A stretch of 64,000 nt of DNA from Ga0077548 sp035440445 (GCA_035440445.1 DAORMJ010000009.1:79601-143600), one strand, 5' to 3'. Counted from the stretch's first letter, positions 27,817-37,348 are shown. Notes: a model not told the origin generated them from the sequence alone. A program made the numbers and translations.

Positions 27817-28622
27817 GTTTAGCGGTTGAAGTTGCGTCCCTTCGCAAGAAGTTCGTTGGCCGGGACGGCGGCACCCTCGAGGTTCTGAAGAACGTCGATC
27901 TGTCGGTAAAGGCCGGCGAGTTTCTTTGCATCCTCGGTCCGTCGGGCTGCGGAAAGTCCACGCTGCTCAACATCCTCGCGGGCCTCGACAAAGGCTATGA
28001 AGGCAAGGCGAGCGTCAATGGCGGCCGGGTCAGCTACCTCTTTCAGGAGCCGCGGCTTTTGCCCTGGCTCACGGCCGAACAGAACATCGATTTCGCGCTC
28101 TCCAATTGCCGCGTGCCGGTGTCGCGCTGGGCGGAGTTGAAGAACCGCTATCTCGCGATGACGGGCCTGTCGGATTTCCGCAATTACTATCCGCACCAGA
28201 TTTCGGGCGGCATGGCGCAGCGCCTTGCGCTGGTGCGCGGTCTCTGTGTCGAGCCGGGCGTGCTCCTGATGGACGAGCCGTTTTCGGGCCTCGATGAAAT
28301 CACCGCGCGGCGTATCCGCTCGGATCTGCTGACGATCTGGGAAGAAACGCGCAAGACGATCATCTTCGTGACGCACAATGCCTACGAAGCCTGCTTTCTG
28401 GCGGATCGTATTCTGGTGATGTCGAAGGGCGCATTCCGCAGCGAGCGCGAAGTCAAGATCGCAAGACCGCGCGACTACGACGATCCGGAAGTGTTCAAGC
28501 TCAGCCGCGACGTCATCAGGTCGTTCGGCGACGAAACCGATGCGGCTTCCGTCAAACGGCCGGCTTCCGCAACCGATACGGGCGCGGCCGAAAAGGCCGA
28601 ACGGCTCGTGACTGTCCGATAA
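27813..28622 (+). CDS. NitT/TauT-type ABC transporter ATPase (SsuB-like)
   Basis: A 269-residue ATPase: Walker A GPSGCGKST near residue 44, Q-loop LFQEPRLLPW, signature ISGGMAQRLALVRGL, Walker B LLMDEPFSGLD, H-loop THNAYEA. A C-terminal extension of about 30 residues is low in complexity. The start is at the ATGA overlap with the permease. Confidence 0.91.
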   Translation: MSLAVEVASLRKKFVGRDGGTLEVLKNVDLSVKAGEFLCILGPSGCGKSTLLNILAGLDKGYEGKASVNGGRVSYLFQEPRLLPWLTAEQNIDFALSNCRVPVSRWAELKNRYLAMTGLSDFRNYYPHQISGGMAQRLALVRGLCVEPGVLLMDEPFSGLDEITARRIRSDLLTIWEETRKTIIFVTHNAYEACFLADRILVMSKGAFRSEREVKIARPRDYDDPEVFKLSRDVIRSFGDETDAASVKRPASATDTGAAEKAERLVTVR

Positions 28623-28639
28623 CCAACGAGGGGATTCCA

Positions 28640-29611
28640 ATGCTATTTCGTCTTGCACTATCCGCCGCCGTCGCGCTTGCGACGTGCAGCGCCGCACTTG
28701 CGCAGACCAAGGTACGTGTCGGCGATCTCGCGCAGTCTCTGAACGAGATCGGTTCGCGCGTGATCATGGAGCAGGGGTTCGACAAGAAGCATGGCATCGC
28801 GGTCGAATACCGGGCTTATCCGACGCTCGACGGATTGTTCACCGCCATTCGCGGCAAGGATGTCGATGTCGGCTTCGGCGGCTGGACCGCGATCGCGCAA
28901 TTCCGCGGCAAGGGCATTCCCGTCACCATGATCTTTCCGGTCGGCCGTGGTGTCACGGTTGACGTGATCGTTCCGGTCGATTCACCCATCAAGACCATTT
29001 CCGATCTGAAGGGCCGCAAGGTCGGCTCGTTCGCGGGCGCCGCTGGCACCGCGACCGTTCTGTTCCGCGTGATCGCTGCCAAGTTCCACGGCTTCGACCC
29101 CGGCAAGACCGGCGACCTGCAGTTCGCAGGTCCGGGATTGCTGCCCGCGCTCCTCGACAAGGGCGAGATTGCCGCGGCGGTGATGTTCGATCCGCTGGCT
29201 GCCAAGCTCGTTGCTTCCGGCAAGTACCGTTCGATCGGCAACCTTGCCGATGCTTACAAGGCCGGGACCGGCGACGAGTTTCTGTGGATCGGCTACTCCA
29301 CCAACGAAGACTTCATGAAGTCCGATCCGGAAGCGCTGACCAAATTCACCCGCGCGTGGCTCGAAGCGGTGGAATACGTCAAAGCGAACCCGGCAGTGTT
29401 CGAAGCCTATGGCAAGAAATACGGTCTCGACGCCGCAGCGATTGCGCTTCTGCGTCAGCGCGTGATCGCCGACTACACCACGACGTGGAACGATGCGACG
29501 CTGCAGGCGATCGGCCGTTTTGCGAAGCTCGCAAACGGCGTCATGGGTGACGGCTATCTGGACACCGTTCCGCCGGCTGCGTTCACGACGCGCTTCGACC
29601 CGCGCAAATAA
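28640..29611 (+). CDS. NitT/TauT-type ABC transporter substrate-binding protein
   Basis: A 323-residue periplasmic protein with a signal peptide ending at AALAQT and the NMT1/SsuA pattern: KVRVGDLAQSLNEIGSRVIMEQGFDKKHGI, GFGGWTAIAQFRGKGIPVT and SDLKGRKVGSFAG. The family binds sulfonates, nitrate, pyrimidine precursors and aromatic acids; the ligand cannot be fixed here. The amidohydrolase at the operon start suggests a heterocycle or amide. GAGGGG lies just before the ATG. Confidence 0.88.
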   Translation: MLFRLALSAAVALATCSAALAQTKVRVGDLAQSLNEIGSRVIMEQGFDKKHGIAVEYRAYPTLDGLFTAIRGKDVDVGFGGWTAIAQFRGKGIPVTMIFPVGRGVTVDVIVPVDSPIKTISDLKGRKVGSFAGAAGTATVLFRVIAAKFHGFDPGKTGDLQFAGPGLLPALLDKGEIAAAVMFDPLAAKLVASGKYRSIGNLADAYKAGTGDEFLWIGYSTNEDFMKSDPEALTKFTRAWLEAVEYVKANPAVFEAYGKKYGLDAAAIALLRQRVIADYTTTWNDATLQAIGRFAKLANGVMGDGYLDTVPPAAFTTRFDPRK

Positions 29612-29636
29612 CGAACAAGAACTCGTGCATGAGCGA

Positions 29637-29669
29637 CCGGAGGCCGCCGCGAATATCGGCTGCCTCCGG
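29637..29669 (+). terminator. Hairpin after the NitT/TauT operon
   Basis: An 8-bp stem (CCGGAGGC 29637-29644, GCCTCCGG 29662-29669) encloses a loop with a further CCG/CGG pairing. There is no T-run, so termination is uncertain. Confidence 0.4.
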
Positions 29670-29704
29670 CTAATGACCGCAATACTGACGGGTGAAGGCA
29701 GGAA

Positions 29705-30403
29705 ATGGCGACCTTTCTGGTAGCGCATGGCGCATGGTCCGCGGGCTGGGTCTGGAAGAAGATGCACCCGCTCTTGCGCGAAAGGGGCCACGAACTCGTG
29801 GTGCCGACCTATACTGGTGCCGGTGATCGCGCTCATCTCGCATCGTCAGCGATCGGGCTGAACAGCCACGTGCAGGACATCCTGATGGTCCTGCATTACG
29901 AAGACCTCAGCGATGTCATTCTGGTCGGCCATTCCTATGGCGGCATGGTTGCGACCGGGATTGCCGATCTTGCCGCGGAACGCATCGCCAGGCTCGTCTA
30001 TGTCGATGCATTCGCTCCGCAACACGGGCAACGTGTATTCGACTTCTATCCCGCCGGCGAGGAGGAGCGCAGGCGCGCCAGCGCCGTCGATGGCTGGAAG
30101 ATGCCGCCGAGCCCGCTGCCGCCCGATACGCCGGAGCAGGACATCCAATGGATGATGCCGCGGCGCGTGCCGCATCCCTTTGCTTCGTTTCAGGAGCCGC
30201 TACTGCTCAAGAACGGCGAGCCGAGAATGCCGCGCAGCTATATCTACGCGCAGCGGCATATACCGGGTGATCCGTTCCGGAAGTGTTATGAGCGCGCGAA
30301 ACGGGAAGGCTGGCAGACATTCGAGATGGATGCGAGCCATTCTCCGCACGTGACGGCACCCGTGGTGCTGGCGGACATTCTCGCCGAGATCGCACGAGGC
30401 TAG
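29705..30403 (+). CDS. Alpha/beta-hydrolase, plant-methylesterase-like (EstC family)
   Basis: A 232-residue hydrolase. The fold start LVAHGAWSAGWVWKKM, the nucleophile in GHSYGG near residue 80, and DASHSPH with the catalytic His near 216 are the marks of the methylesterase/hydroxynitrile-lyase-like group. It probably hydrolyses a small ester in the cytoplasm. It follows the importer operon by 93 bases, across the hairpin, and may be expressed with it. Confidence 0.8.
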   Translation: MATFLVAHGAWSAGWVWKKMHPLLRERGHELVVPTYTGAGDRAHLASSAIGLNSHVQDILMVLHYEDLSDVILVGHSYGGMVATGIADLAAERIARLVYVDAFAPQHGQRVFDFYPAGEEERRRASAVDGWKMPPSPLPPDTPEQDIQWMMPRRVPHPFASFQEPLLLKNGEPRMPRSYIYAQRHIPGDPFRKCYERAKREGWQTFEMDASHSPHVTAPVVLADILAEIARG

Positions 30404-30426
30404 CGCCGGGACGAAATCGAAGGCTG

Positions 30427-31365
30427 TTAGCGTTTGCCCGCCTGCGGGGGCTTGCTGACGTTCGTTCGCAAGATGCTGGCGCAGGTTTGTGCCATCCACT
30501 TGATGCCCGTGTCGTTGGTGAATCGGGAGTGGCTGTGCACCTTGATTTCCATGTGAGGCAATTCGAACGGCAGGTCGAGCAGGCGAAATTCATTCGTGCG
30601 ATTGAGTTGCACGGCCAGATGCCGGGGAAACAGCGCGACCAGATCCGAGTTGCGGACGATATCGGGTGCGGCGGTGAAGTGTCCGCGAACCGCGATCTGG
30701 AGTTTGGAGGTCGCCTCCGCAAGCGACTTCTCCACCAGCTGGTGCACCGACGACGTGGTGCGCGCAAAGAAGAAGCGAAGCTGCGCGAAGTGCGCTTTCG
30801 TCAGATTCGACTTCGCGATGGGATGATTGGCCCGCGCGAGACAGACATATCGATCCTTCATGATCTCGGTGCTTGTCAGCTCCTTGTCGGAGACGCTGAT
30901 CGCGCCGATCGCAAGGTCGATCTCGCCCGAGCGCATGGAGCTCGCGAGGCTTTCCGGAATGAGCGGGACGATCTGGATGCGCACGAAAGGCGATATCCTG
31001 GACAGATCGCTGACCAGGCGCGGAAGCAGGTGAAACTCGGCGATATCGGACATGGCTATTCGGAACGTCCGCTCCGTCACGCTTGCGTCGAAGACGACAC
31101 CGCTTTGCAGCGTGCGGTTCAGGAGTTCGAACGCAAGATCGAGTGGCTCGTGCAGGCGCACGGCCGCGTCCGTCGGCAGCATCCGGTTCGCAACACGCAC
31201 GAAGAGCGGATCGCCGAAGCGCTCGCGCAGGCGGCGCAGCGCGTGGCTGATCGCAGGCTGCGTGAGGCCGAGGCGATCGCCGGCGGCGGTCAGGCTGCGC
31301 AGGTCCCAGATCGCAAAGAAGACGCGCAGCAGGTTGAGATCGAAGTCCCGATTATTTGAATTCAT
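30427..31365 (-). CDS. LysR-family transcriptional regulator
   Basis: A 312-residue LTTR. The N-terminal winged helix (about 8-67) reads DLNLLRVFFAIWDLRSLTAAGDRLGLTQPAISHALRRLRERFGDPLF, the NodD/DntR/NahR-type pattern. The C-terminal domain (about 95-300) binds the co-inducer. It is divergent from the flavin monooxygenase operon, and that operon is its likely target. Confidence 0.9.
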   Translation of the reverse strand: MNSNNRDFDLNLLRVFFAIWDLRSLTAAGDRLGLTQPAISHALRRLRERFGDPLFVRVANRMLPTDAAVRLHEPLDLAFELLNRTLQSGVVFDASVTERTFRIAMSDIAEFHLLPRLVSDLSRISPFVRIQIVPLIPESLASSMRSGEIDLAIGAISVSDKELTSTEIMKDRYVCLARANHPIAKSNLTKAHFAQLRFFFARTTSSVHQLVEKSLAEATSKLQIAVRGHFTAAPDIVRNSDLVALFPRHLAVQLNRTNEFRLLDLPFELPHMEIKVHSHSRFTNDTGIKWMAQTCASILRTNVSKPPQAGKR

Positions 31366-31680
31366 GCAATAAATTATAACTATGAATTTGACTTAGTGCA
31401 ACTCGACTTACATCGTATCGCTCAAGGCTGAACACTTCGACTTCGGCTGTCGGTACCGCGCGTGACGTTGCATTACGTTCAATGGCGCTCAGCGGCCGTC
31501 CGTTGCGGGGTGTTGTTCAAAGCGAGCAACGCATTTGAGAAATTTCGACGCCGCGAACTCTCTTCGATCCATCCCGCGTGATGGTGCTTGCGCTGCAAAG
31601 CGTGGCTTCGCGCGCGCGTGGCGGGAGTGCTGCGGATGCCCCGACACCCGTACTGGTCAATTCTCTCAAGGAGACATGGA
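31366..31680. promoter_or_regulatory. Divergent control region, LysR / flavin monooxygenase operon
   Basis: These 315 bases contain no supported gene. The LysR-proximal end (31366-31410) is A+T-rich and contains ATGAATTTGACTTAG (31382-31396), matching 14 of 15 bases of a sequence in front of the 25701 operon. A LysR box of the T-N11-A kind would be expected here. AGGAG at 31667-31671 serves the ATG at 31681. Confidence 0.45.
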
Positions 31681-32901
31681 ATGAATAAGCCCGCAGTTGT
31701 GCAGAAAGCTGGTGCGTCGAGCGCAGATGCTTCGGGGTTCGATTACAAAAGTGCGGTCCGTTCCATTCTTCCGCGCATTGCCGCTTCGACGCACGAGAGC
31801 GACAAGCTGCGGCGGCTCAGCGACGATGCTGCCAATGCGCTACGCGAGTCCGGGCTTGCGCGCACGATCACGCCGAAGCAGTTCGGGGGGTACGAGCTTT
31901 CTCCGAGCGTCCACATTCGCGCCTGCGCCGATATCGGAAATGTCTGTTCCGCTGCGAGCTGGGTCTTGATGGTCTGCGTCGCGCACGACTACATCATCGG
32001 GCGCTTTCCCGAAGAGTGTCAGCGCGAAGTCTATGAAGGGGATCCGGACAATCTGATCGCGGGTTCGCTCGCTCCTGCGGGTGTGATGGAGCCGGTCGAA
32101 GGCGGCTGGCGTCTGACGGGCCGTTGGCAGTTCGGAAGCGGTTGCGATCATTCTCCGTGGTTCATCTTCGGCACCAGGCACCCGAACGCGAAGCCGGAAG
32201 ACCCTACAAACTATCACGTCATGGTGCCGCTCTCCGATGTCGTCATCGAGGACACCTGGCACACGCTCGGAATGCGCGGATCCGGCTCGAAGGACATCGT
32301 GGTGAAAGACGTGTTCGTTCCGAACCATCGCGTGATGCCGACGTATCCGACATTTCTCGGTCTGAGCCCACATGCCAAAGCGCCGACCTACCGGCTTTCG
32401 GTCTATTCGGGCCTACCGGCGATGCTTTCGGGCTCGGTTCTCGGTATGGCGGAAGCCGGTCTCAGGGCTTTCATCGACGCCACGGCTGTGCGTCTGACAC
32501 CCCATGGCGTTGCCAAAGCGAAGAACCCATTGATGCAGAAGCGGGTTTCCGAATCCGCCGCCGAAATCGCCGCCGCGCGCCGTTTGCTCGAAGACATGTG
32601 TGACCGCTTCGACGCCCTGATCGCGCTCGATCAGGCGCCGATGTCACCGCAAGACCGCATCCAGATGCGCTGGGATTCCGCCTATATCGTCGAACTCTGC
32701 CGCCGCGCGATCGAGCGCCTCTATGCGGCATCTGGTGCCGCCGGTCTTTACGAGGGCAATCCGATCTACCGCGCCTACCGCGACATCATGACGGCGTGCC
32801 ATCACGCGGTCATCGACTTTGATACCGTCTCCGGTTTGATGGGACAGTTTACGCTTACCGGCGATCTTGGAGAGAATCCGCGTGGGGCGCCGTTTGCTTG
32901 A
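31681..32901 (+). CDS. Flavin-dependent monooxygenase, oxygenase component (HsaA/HpaB-C2 type, acyl-CoA dehydrogenase fold)
   Basis: A 406-residue protein with the acyl-CoA dehydrogenase fold but with class D monooxygenase features: LARTITPKQFGGYELSP near the start, then WRLTGRWQFGSGCDHS near residue 140, and HTLGMRGSGSKDIVVKDVFVP near 197. The ACAD catalytic Glu region is not conserved. Such enzymes use reduced flavin from a separate reductase to hydroxylate phenols or cleave C-S/C-N bonds. The reductase is encoded 46 bases downstream, which supports the assignment. Confidence 0.83.
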   Translation: MNKPAVVQKAGASSADASGFDYKSAVRSILPRIAASTHESDKLRRLSDDAANALRESGLARTITPKQFGGYELSPSVHIRACADIGNVCSAASWVLMVCVAHDYIIGRFPEECQREVYEGDPDNLIAGSLAPAGVMEPVEGGWRLTGRWQFGSGCDHSPWFIFGTRHPNAKPEDPTNYHVMVPLSDVVIEDTWHTLGMRGSGSKDIVVKDVFVPNHRVMPTYPTFLGLSPHAKAPTYRLSVYSGLPAMLSGSVLGMAEAGLRAFIDATAVRLTPHGVAKAKNPLMQKRVSESAAEIAAARRLLEDMCDRFDALIALDQAPMSPQDRIQMRWDSAYIVELCRRAIERLYAASGAAGLYEGNPIYRAYRDIMTACHHAVIDFDTVSGLMGQFTLTGDLGENPRGAPFA

Positions 32902-32947
32902 CGGCAAACGATCGACCGGCGAACGCAAAGCGAAAGGAGTACGGGGC

Positions 32948-33451
32948 GTGATTACTGACCAGGCGATCTCGTCTGACATGTTCAAGCAAAGCATGCGGTT
33001 GCTGGCGGGAGGCGTATGCATTCTCGCAACGAACAGCGAGGGAGACTGGTGCGGACTAACCATGACAGCAGTCTGCTCGCTGACGCTCGATCCTCCTTCG
33101 CTCGTAGCCTGCGTCAATCAGAGTACGGGCACGCATCGCATGATGACGAGAACGAAGCGGGTGAGCATCAATGTCTTGTCGAACGATCAGACCGACATGG
33201 CAGAATTGTTTTCGTCTAATGCGGTCAGAGGGCAGGAGCGGTTCGAAAAGGGCAAGTGGATCGAGATGGCAAGCGGAGTGCCAGCGCTGGTCGATGCTCT
33301 TGCTGTGCTCGACTGCGAGGTGCTGCAACAGACATCGGTTGGAGAGCATTCGGTATTCTTCTGCGGTGTGAAGAACGCGATGCTGCAGCCCGACAGGGGA
33401 GCGCTTGTGCACTTCAACAGGAAGTTTTTTTCCGTGCACCCGTCGCACTGA
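32948..33451 (+). CDS. Flavin reductase component (HpaC/HsaB type)
   Basis: A 167-residue flavin reductase-like FMN-binding protein: FKQSMRLLAGGVCILATN, GLTMTAVCSLTLDPPSLVACVN, FSSNAVRGQERF and a C-terminal LVHFNRKFF. It supplies reduced flavin to the preceding oxygenase. The start is the GTG at 32948, eight bases after AAAGGAG; an upstream ATG in the same frame would overlap the oxygenase and adds a non-family extension. Confidence 0.87.
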   Translation: MITDQAISSDMFKQSMRLLAGGVCILATNSEGDWCGLTMTAVCSLTLDPPSLVACVNQSTGTHRMMTRTKRVSINVLSNDQTDMAELFSSNAVRGQERFEKGKWIEMASGVPALVDALAVLDCEVLQQTSVGEHSVFFCGVKNAMLQPDRGALVHFNRKFFSVHPSH

Positions 33452-33482
33452 TCGCCGCGCCAAGTCGGGCCTCAGGAAAACA

Positions 33483-34718
33483 ATGAAAAATAAACGCGCC
33501 AGTGAGGGGCCGCTTGCGGGTCTCAAGGTGATCGATCTGACGTCCGTCGTGATGGGGCCTGTCACGACGCAAATACTTGCGGACTATGGTGCCGACGTTG
33601 TGAAGATCGAACCGCTCGAAGGCGACGTGATGCGTCTTGCGGGACCGATGCGTAGCCCGGCGATGGGTGCGATGTTCATGCACGCCAACAAGGGAAAGCG
33701 CAGTCTTGGCCTCGATGTCAAAAATCCCAAAGGCCGTGCGGCGCTCCTGAAACTTTGCGCCGACGCTGACATTTTCATCCACAACATACGAGGCGCGGCG
33801 ATGCAGCGCCTCGGGTTCGGCTTCGAGGAAATTCGCGCCGTGAAGCGCGATATCGTTTATGTCAGCTTGATTGGATATGCCGAAGGCGGGCCTTACTCCA
33901 GCCGCCCAGCATATGATGACATCATTCAGGGTGCAGTCGGTATCCCGTCGATTTGCGCCACGGTAACAGGATCGGAGCCGGCTTACGTACCGTTGACCAT
34001 GGTGGATCGCGTGTGCGGTATCAGCGCCGCGCACGCCGTCCTTGCCGCCATCATCTATCGCGATCGTACGGGAAATGGGCAGTCCATCGAGTTACCCATG
34101 TTCGAGACGATGGCGCATTTCGTGCTCGGCGATCACATGGGCGGTCGCACCTTCGAACCGCCGCTCGGCCCGACGGGATATTCCCGTTTGCTGGCGCGGG
34201 AACGCAAGCCGTATCGGACGAAAGACAGCTACGTCTGTGTGATGGTCTATTCCGACAAGCAATGGAAGTCGTTCTTTGCGTCGATCGGCGACGGACCCTG
34301 GCAGGCCCGCGCGCAGCACTTCGCACCGCATGCAGTCAGGGCAAAAAACTACGACGAGGTTTATCAGCTTCTTGGCGAGATATTCACGCAGCGAACGACC
34401 GCTGAATGGCTCAAGATCCTATTCGCGTCTGATATTCCGCATTCGCCGCTGCATACGATCGATAGTCTGATCGATGACGAACACCTCGCCGCCGTGGGTT
34501 TCTTTCACGAGGTGGACCATCCCACGGAAGGTTCGATGCGGCTCGCCGACGTCCCGGCGCGCTGGAGCGAGTCGCAGCCGCAACGCCTTACGAATCCGCC
34601 GCGCATCGGAGAGCACAGCGTTGCGCTTCTGCGGCAGCTCGGTCTCGACGAAGAAGAGATCAACGCACTTTGCGCCGAGCAGGTCATCGTCGACGGCAGC
34701 AGCCCGGCTATCGGGTAA
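33483..34718 (+). CDS. Class III CoA-transferase (CaiB/BaiF family)
   Basis: A 411-residue CoA-transferase: AGLKVIDLTSVVMGPVTTQILADYGADVVKIEP at the N-terminus, HANKGKRSLGLDVK near residue 63, and the catalytic Asp in RPAYDDIIQG near 142. It moves CoA from one acyl-CoA to a carboxylate. It lies 31 bases after the flavin reductase, in one LysR-linked operon, and may activate the hydroxylated product for beta-oxidation-like breakdown. Confidence 0.88.
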   Translation: MKNKRASEGPLAGLKVIDLTSVVMGPVTTQILADYGADVVKIEPLEGDVMRLAGPMRSPAMGAMFMHANKGKRSLGLDVKNPKGRAALLKLCADADIFIHNIRGAAMQRLGFGFEEIRAVKRDIVYVSLIGYAEGGPYSSRPAYDDIIQGAVGIPSICATVTGSEPAYVPLTMVDRVCGISAAHAVLAAIIYRDRTGNGQSIELPMFETMAHFVLGDHMGGRTFEPPLGPTGYSRLLARERKPYRTKDSYVCVMVYSDKQWKSFFASIGDGPWQARAQHFAPHAVRAKNYDEVYQLLGEIFTQRTTAEWLKILFASDIPHSPLHTIDSLIDDEHLAAVGFFHEVDHPTEGSMRLADVPARWSESQPQRLTNPPRIGEHSVALLRQLGLDEEEINALCAEQVIVDGSSPAIG

Positions 34719-34770
34719 AGCTCTTGGCGCGTCGCCTGCGCAATCAGCGGATTTTCACTGCGGCTCGAGA

Positions 34771-34786
34771 TTATACAGTTGTATGA
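34771..34786. promoter_or_regulatory. TetR operator copy 1
   Basis: TTATACAGTTGTATGA has arms ATACA/TGTAT around two bases. It ends 51 bases before the CocE-type hydrolase start. Three further copies flank the TetR-linked genes at 37349, 40945 and 45337. Confidence 0.75.
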
Positions 34787-34837
34787 TTTATGGCAATCGT
34801 CATAATCGTGCCTCCCGTATAATTCCGGAGCCGGACG

Positions 34838-36606
34838 ATGAGCACTGTTTCCAGACGCACCAAGACGAAGAGCGCACACAAGCTGCTTTTCGACAANNNN
34901 NNNNNNNNNNNATCGAAACGAGCGATGGGATCGTTCTGAAAGCGAATGTCTTCCGGCCGAAGGCGCTGGGACGCTTTCCCGTCATCGTGGCCATGAGCCC
35001 GTACGGCAAGGATGCGCATTTCAAGGATGCATATAAGCGGCAGTGGGATGAGCTGAAGCACATCTATCCCGGAATTGATCGAGACGGTTCGACCGGAAAG
35101 TATCTGCGATGGGAAACGGCCGACCCTGAACGCTGGGTGCCGCACGGCTATGTATTGGTGCACATCGACTCTCGAGGCTCCGGACAGTCTCCCGGCTATC
35201 TCGATCCGCGCGCGCCGCGCGAAGTCATGGATCTTTACGAGGCGATTGCCTGGGCAGCGAAGCAGCCGTGGTCGACCGGCAAAGTCGGGATGCTCGGAAT
35301 TTCTTACTACGCGATCAATCAGTGGCAAGTAGCGTCGCTACAGCCGCCGGCGTTGAAAGCGATCATCCCGTGGGAAGGGTCATCCAACCCTTATCGCGAT
35401 CAGCGCCGTCACGGCGGCATTCTCAGCAATCGATTTCCGGTCAACTGGTGGCCCAATCAAGTGCTACCCAATCAGCACGGCAATGCACAGACGCACTACC
35501 GTGATTCGGAAACCGGAAAGGCGCCGACAGGGCCCGCACTTTCTCAGGAGTTGCTTGCGGGAAACAGGATATCGCCGTCGGATAGCCTGCGTAGTCACCC
35601 TCTCGAAGACGAGTGGTTTCTGCAACAGTCGCCGAAGTTAGAGCGAATTCGCGTTCCGCTACTCTCGGCGGGGAATTGGGGCGGGCTCGGTTTGCACATG
35701 CGCGGCAATATCGAGGGCTTTCTGCGCGCTGCTTCGAAGGAAAAATGGCTCGAGATGCATGGCGGAACGCATTTCGAGTCGTTCTACCTGCCAGAAGGCG
35801 TCTCCATGCAGATGCGCTTCTTCGACTACTATCTGAAGGGGCAGAAGAACGGCTGGAACAAAGAACCTCCCGTACAACTGACCATTCGCAAGCCGGGCCA
35901 ATTCTTCAAGCGTATGGAGCGGGAGTGGCCCCTCGCGCGCACCCGCTGGACCAAATTCTTTCTCGGCGCTGATGAGAAAACGCTTGGCCGTAAGAATGGA
36001 TCGCGAGGAAAGCTGACCTACAAGGGACTTGGGAACGGACTGGTCTTTTCAACGAAGCCGTTCGAAGAGGAAGTCGAATTCACAGGTCCGATCGCGTTGC
36101 GGCTTTGGGTATCTTCTTCGACGCGCGATATGGATATCTTTGCGACGCTTCGCGCCTTCGATCCTGCAGGGAAGGAAGTCGTGTTTTCAGGCGCCAGCGA
36201 GGCTGCGGTGCCGATTACGCAGGGCTGGTTGCGGGTTTCTCATCGAAAGATCAACGCGAGTCTTTCGAAGCCGTACCGGCCGTATCACAGTCACGATGAA
36301 GTGCAGCCCATGACACCGGGCACGGTCTATCCGGTGGATGTCGAGATCTGGCCGACCAGCATCGTTCTGCCGAAGGATTACCGGCTGGAGCTGCTGATCG
36401 AAGGCAAGGACTTCGAACGTGCGGGCGCGACAGGGCGCACGAAAGGTTCCGGACCCTTTTTGCATGATGACCCGCAGGATCGTGATCCCGCCATTTACGA
36501 CGGGGACAACACCTTGTTCATGGGCGGCGAGCACAAATCCTATCTGCTGATGCCGCTCATTCCGGTAGCGACCACGAAAGCGGCAGCGAAGAAAAAGAAA
36601 ACGTAA
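34838..36606 (+). CDS. CocE/NonD family (S15) hydrolase, interrupted by an assembly gap
   Basis: About 590 residues. The readable part has the CocE/PepX fold: ETSDGIVLKANVFRP, the nucleophile in GISYYA, the His in GGTHFE, and a C-terminal jelly-roll-like domain with FTGPIALRLWVSSSTRDMDIFATLRA. Family members hydrolyse esters, amides or acyl-amino compounds. The start is the ATG at 34838 behind GGAG 34827-34830, which gives MSTVSRRTKTKSAHKLLFD; the frame of the main body read upstream of the gap gives a non-protein-like sequence, so the gap length is wrong (15 is 0 mod 3, while 1 mod 3 is needed). An operator lies just upstream. The Lys-rich tail is encoded by one arm of an inverted repeat. 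Confidence 0.82.
34897..34911. other. Assembly gap of 15 N inside the CocE-type gene
   Basis: The length does not keep the frame between the ATG at 34838 and the body starting IETSDG at 34912. The true missing length should be 1 mod 3. Confidence 0.95.
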
Positions 36607-36630
36607 CTCTTCGGCTATTTCTTTTTCTTC
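36588..36630. repeat. Inverted repeat spanning two convergent gene ends
   Basis: GAAGAAAAAGAAA (36588-36600) is matched perfectly by TTTCTTTTTCTTC (36618-36630) across a 17-base loop. Each arm encodes the Lys-rich C-terminus of one gene (CocE-type on plus, TetR on minus), with both stop codons in the loop. It could act as a bidirectional terminator. Confidence 0.8.
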
Positions 36631-37307
36631 TCAGCCTGCTTTTTGCCCGGGGGCGCTTTGAAGCCGGCAACGACGAAGGGCAGGACGTATTTCAACGCCG
36701 TTTCCGGCTGCGACGTATCGAAATCGGAGCCGGCAACCGTCTGCATGCGCCCCGTGTCGGCAAGCACATAGAACATCACGCCATAGAAACACATGATCCG
36801 CCAATTGAACTCCTCGCTGTCCAGTTCCGGACAAGCGGCACGGAGTGCTTTGGGAAAAACCAGCTTCCTCGGATCATAAAGCTCGTTCATGATCTTTCGG
36901 ACTTCAGGGGTAGAATCCGTGGCGAGCTTCCCCGCGAGCTTTCCGAATGCCGTGTGCGCGCGGCTTTCGCGGAACGCAGGCTCCAGCGTGGCGTAAACCA
37001 CGTCTTCCAATTTTGGCTTCTCTGACTTTTTCATCAGCGCCAGAAGATTCTCGCGCTGCTCCTTGATGCGCGGCAATACCCGGCGCATCAAAACCTCTTT
37101 CAGCAAATTCTCCTTGGTGCCAAAATAATAGGGAATGGATCCGAGATTTACTTTCGCGAGCGCCGCAATATCCCGAGTCGAGATGCCATTATAGCCTTTA
37201 TCAGCAAAGAGAATCTCTGCGGCGTCGAGCAAGCGCGAGCGGCTGTCGATATTTTCCGGCATGTCCGCCGATACTTTCGCTGCTTTCCTGGCCAAATCCG
37301 TCTCCAT
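36615..37307 (-). CDS. TetR-family repressor, probable master regulator of the 34.8-45.3 kb genes
   Basis: A 230-residue TetR protein. The N-terminal helix-turn-helix (about 18-65) reads SRSRLLDAAEILFADKGYNGISTRDIAALAKVNLGSIPYYFGTKENLL; the rest is a helical ligand domain. It ends in a Lys-rich tail. The start METDLARK is chosen because a longer frame runs through the operator and lacks a ribosome binding site. A TTATACAATTGTATGA palindrome lies 42 bases upstream, so it probably represses itself. The same palindrome precedes three other units. Confidence 0.9.
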   Translation of the reverse strand: METDLARKAAKVSADMPENIDSRSRLLDAAEILFADKGYNGISTRDIAALAKVNLGSIPYYFGTKENLLKEVLMRRVLPRIKEQRENLLALMKKSEKPKLEDVVYATLEPAFRESRAHTAFGKLAGKLATDSTPEVRKIMNELYDPRKLVFPKALRAACPELDSEEFNWRIMCFYGVMFYVLADTGRMQTVAGSDFDTSQPETALKYVLPFVVAGFKAPPGKKQAEKKKK

Positions 37308-37348
37308 TCCTCTCGTTGTCTTAGCACCGAAAGCGCTTGCGGTCCGAA

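Noticed and set aside
34474..34896. Long N-terminal extension of the CocE-type hydrolase in the frame of its main body
   Set aside because: It overlaps the CoA-transferase gene and reads as out-of-frame sequence; the ATG at 34838 with GGAG in another frame is the better start given the wrong gap length.
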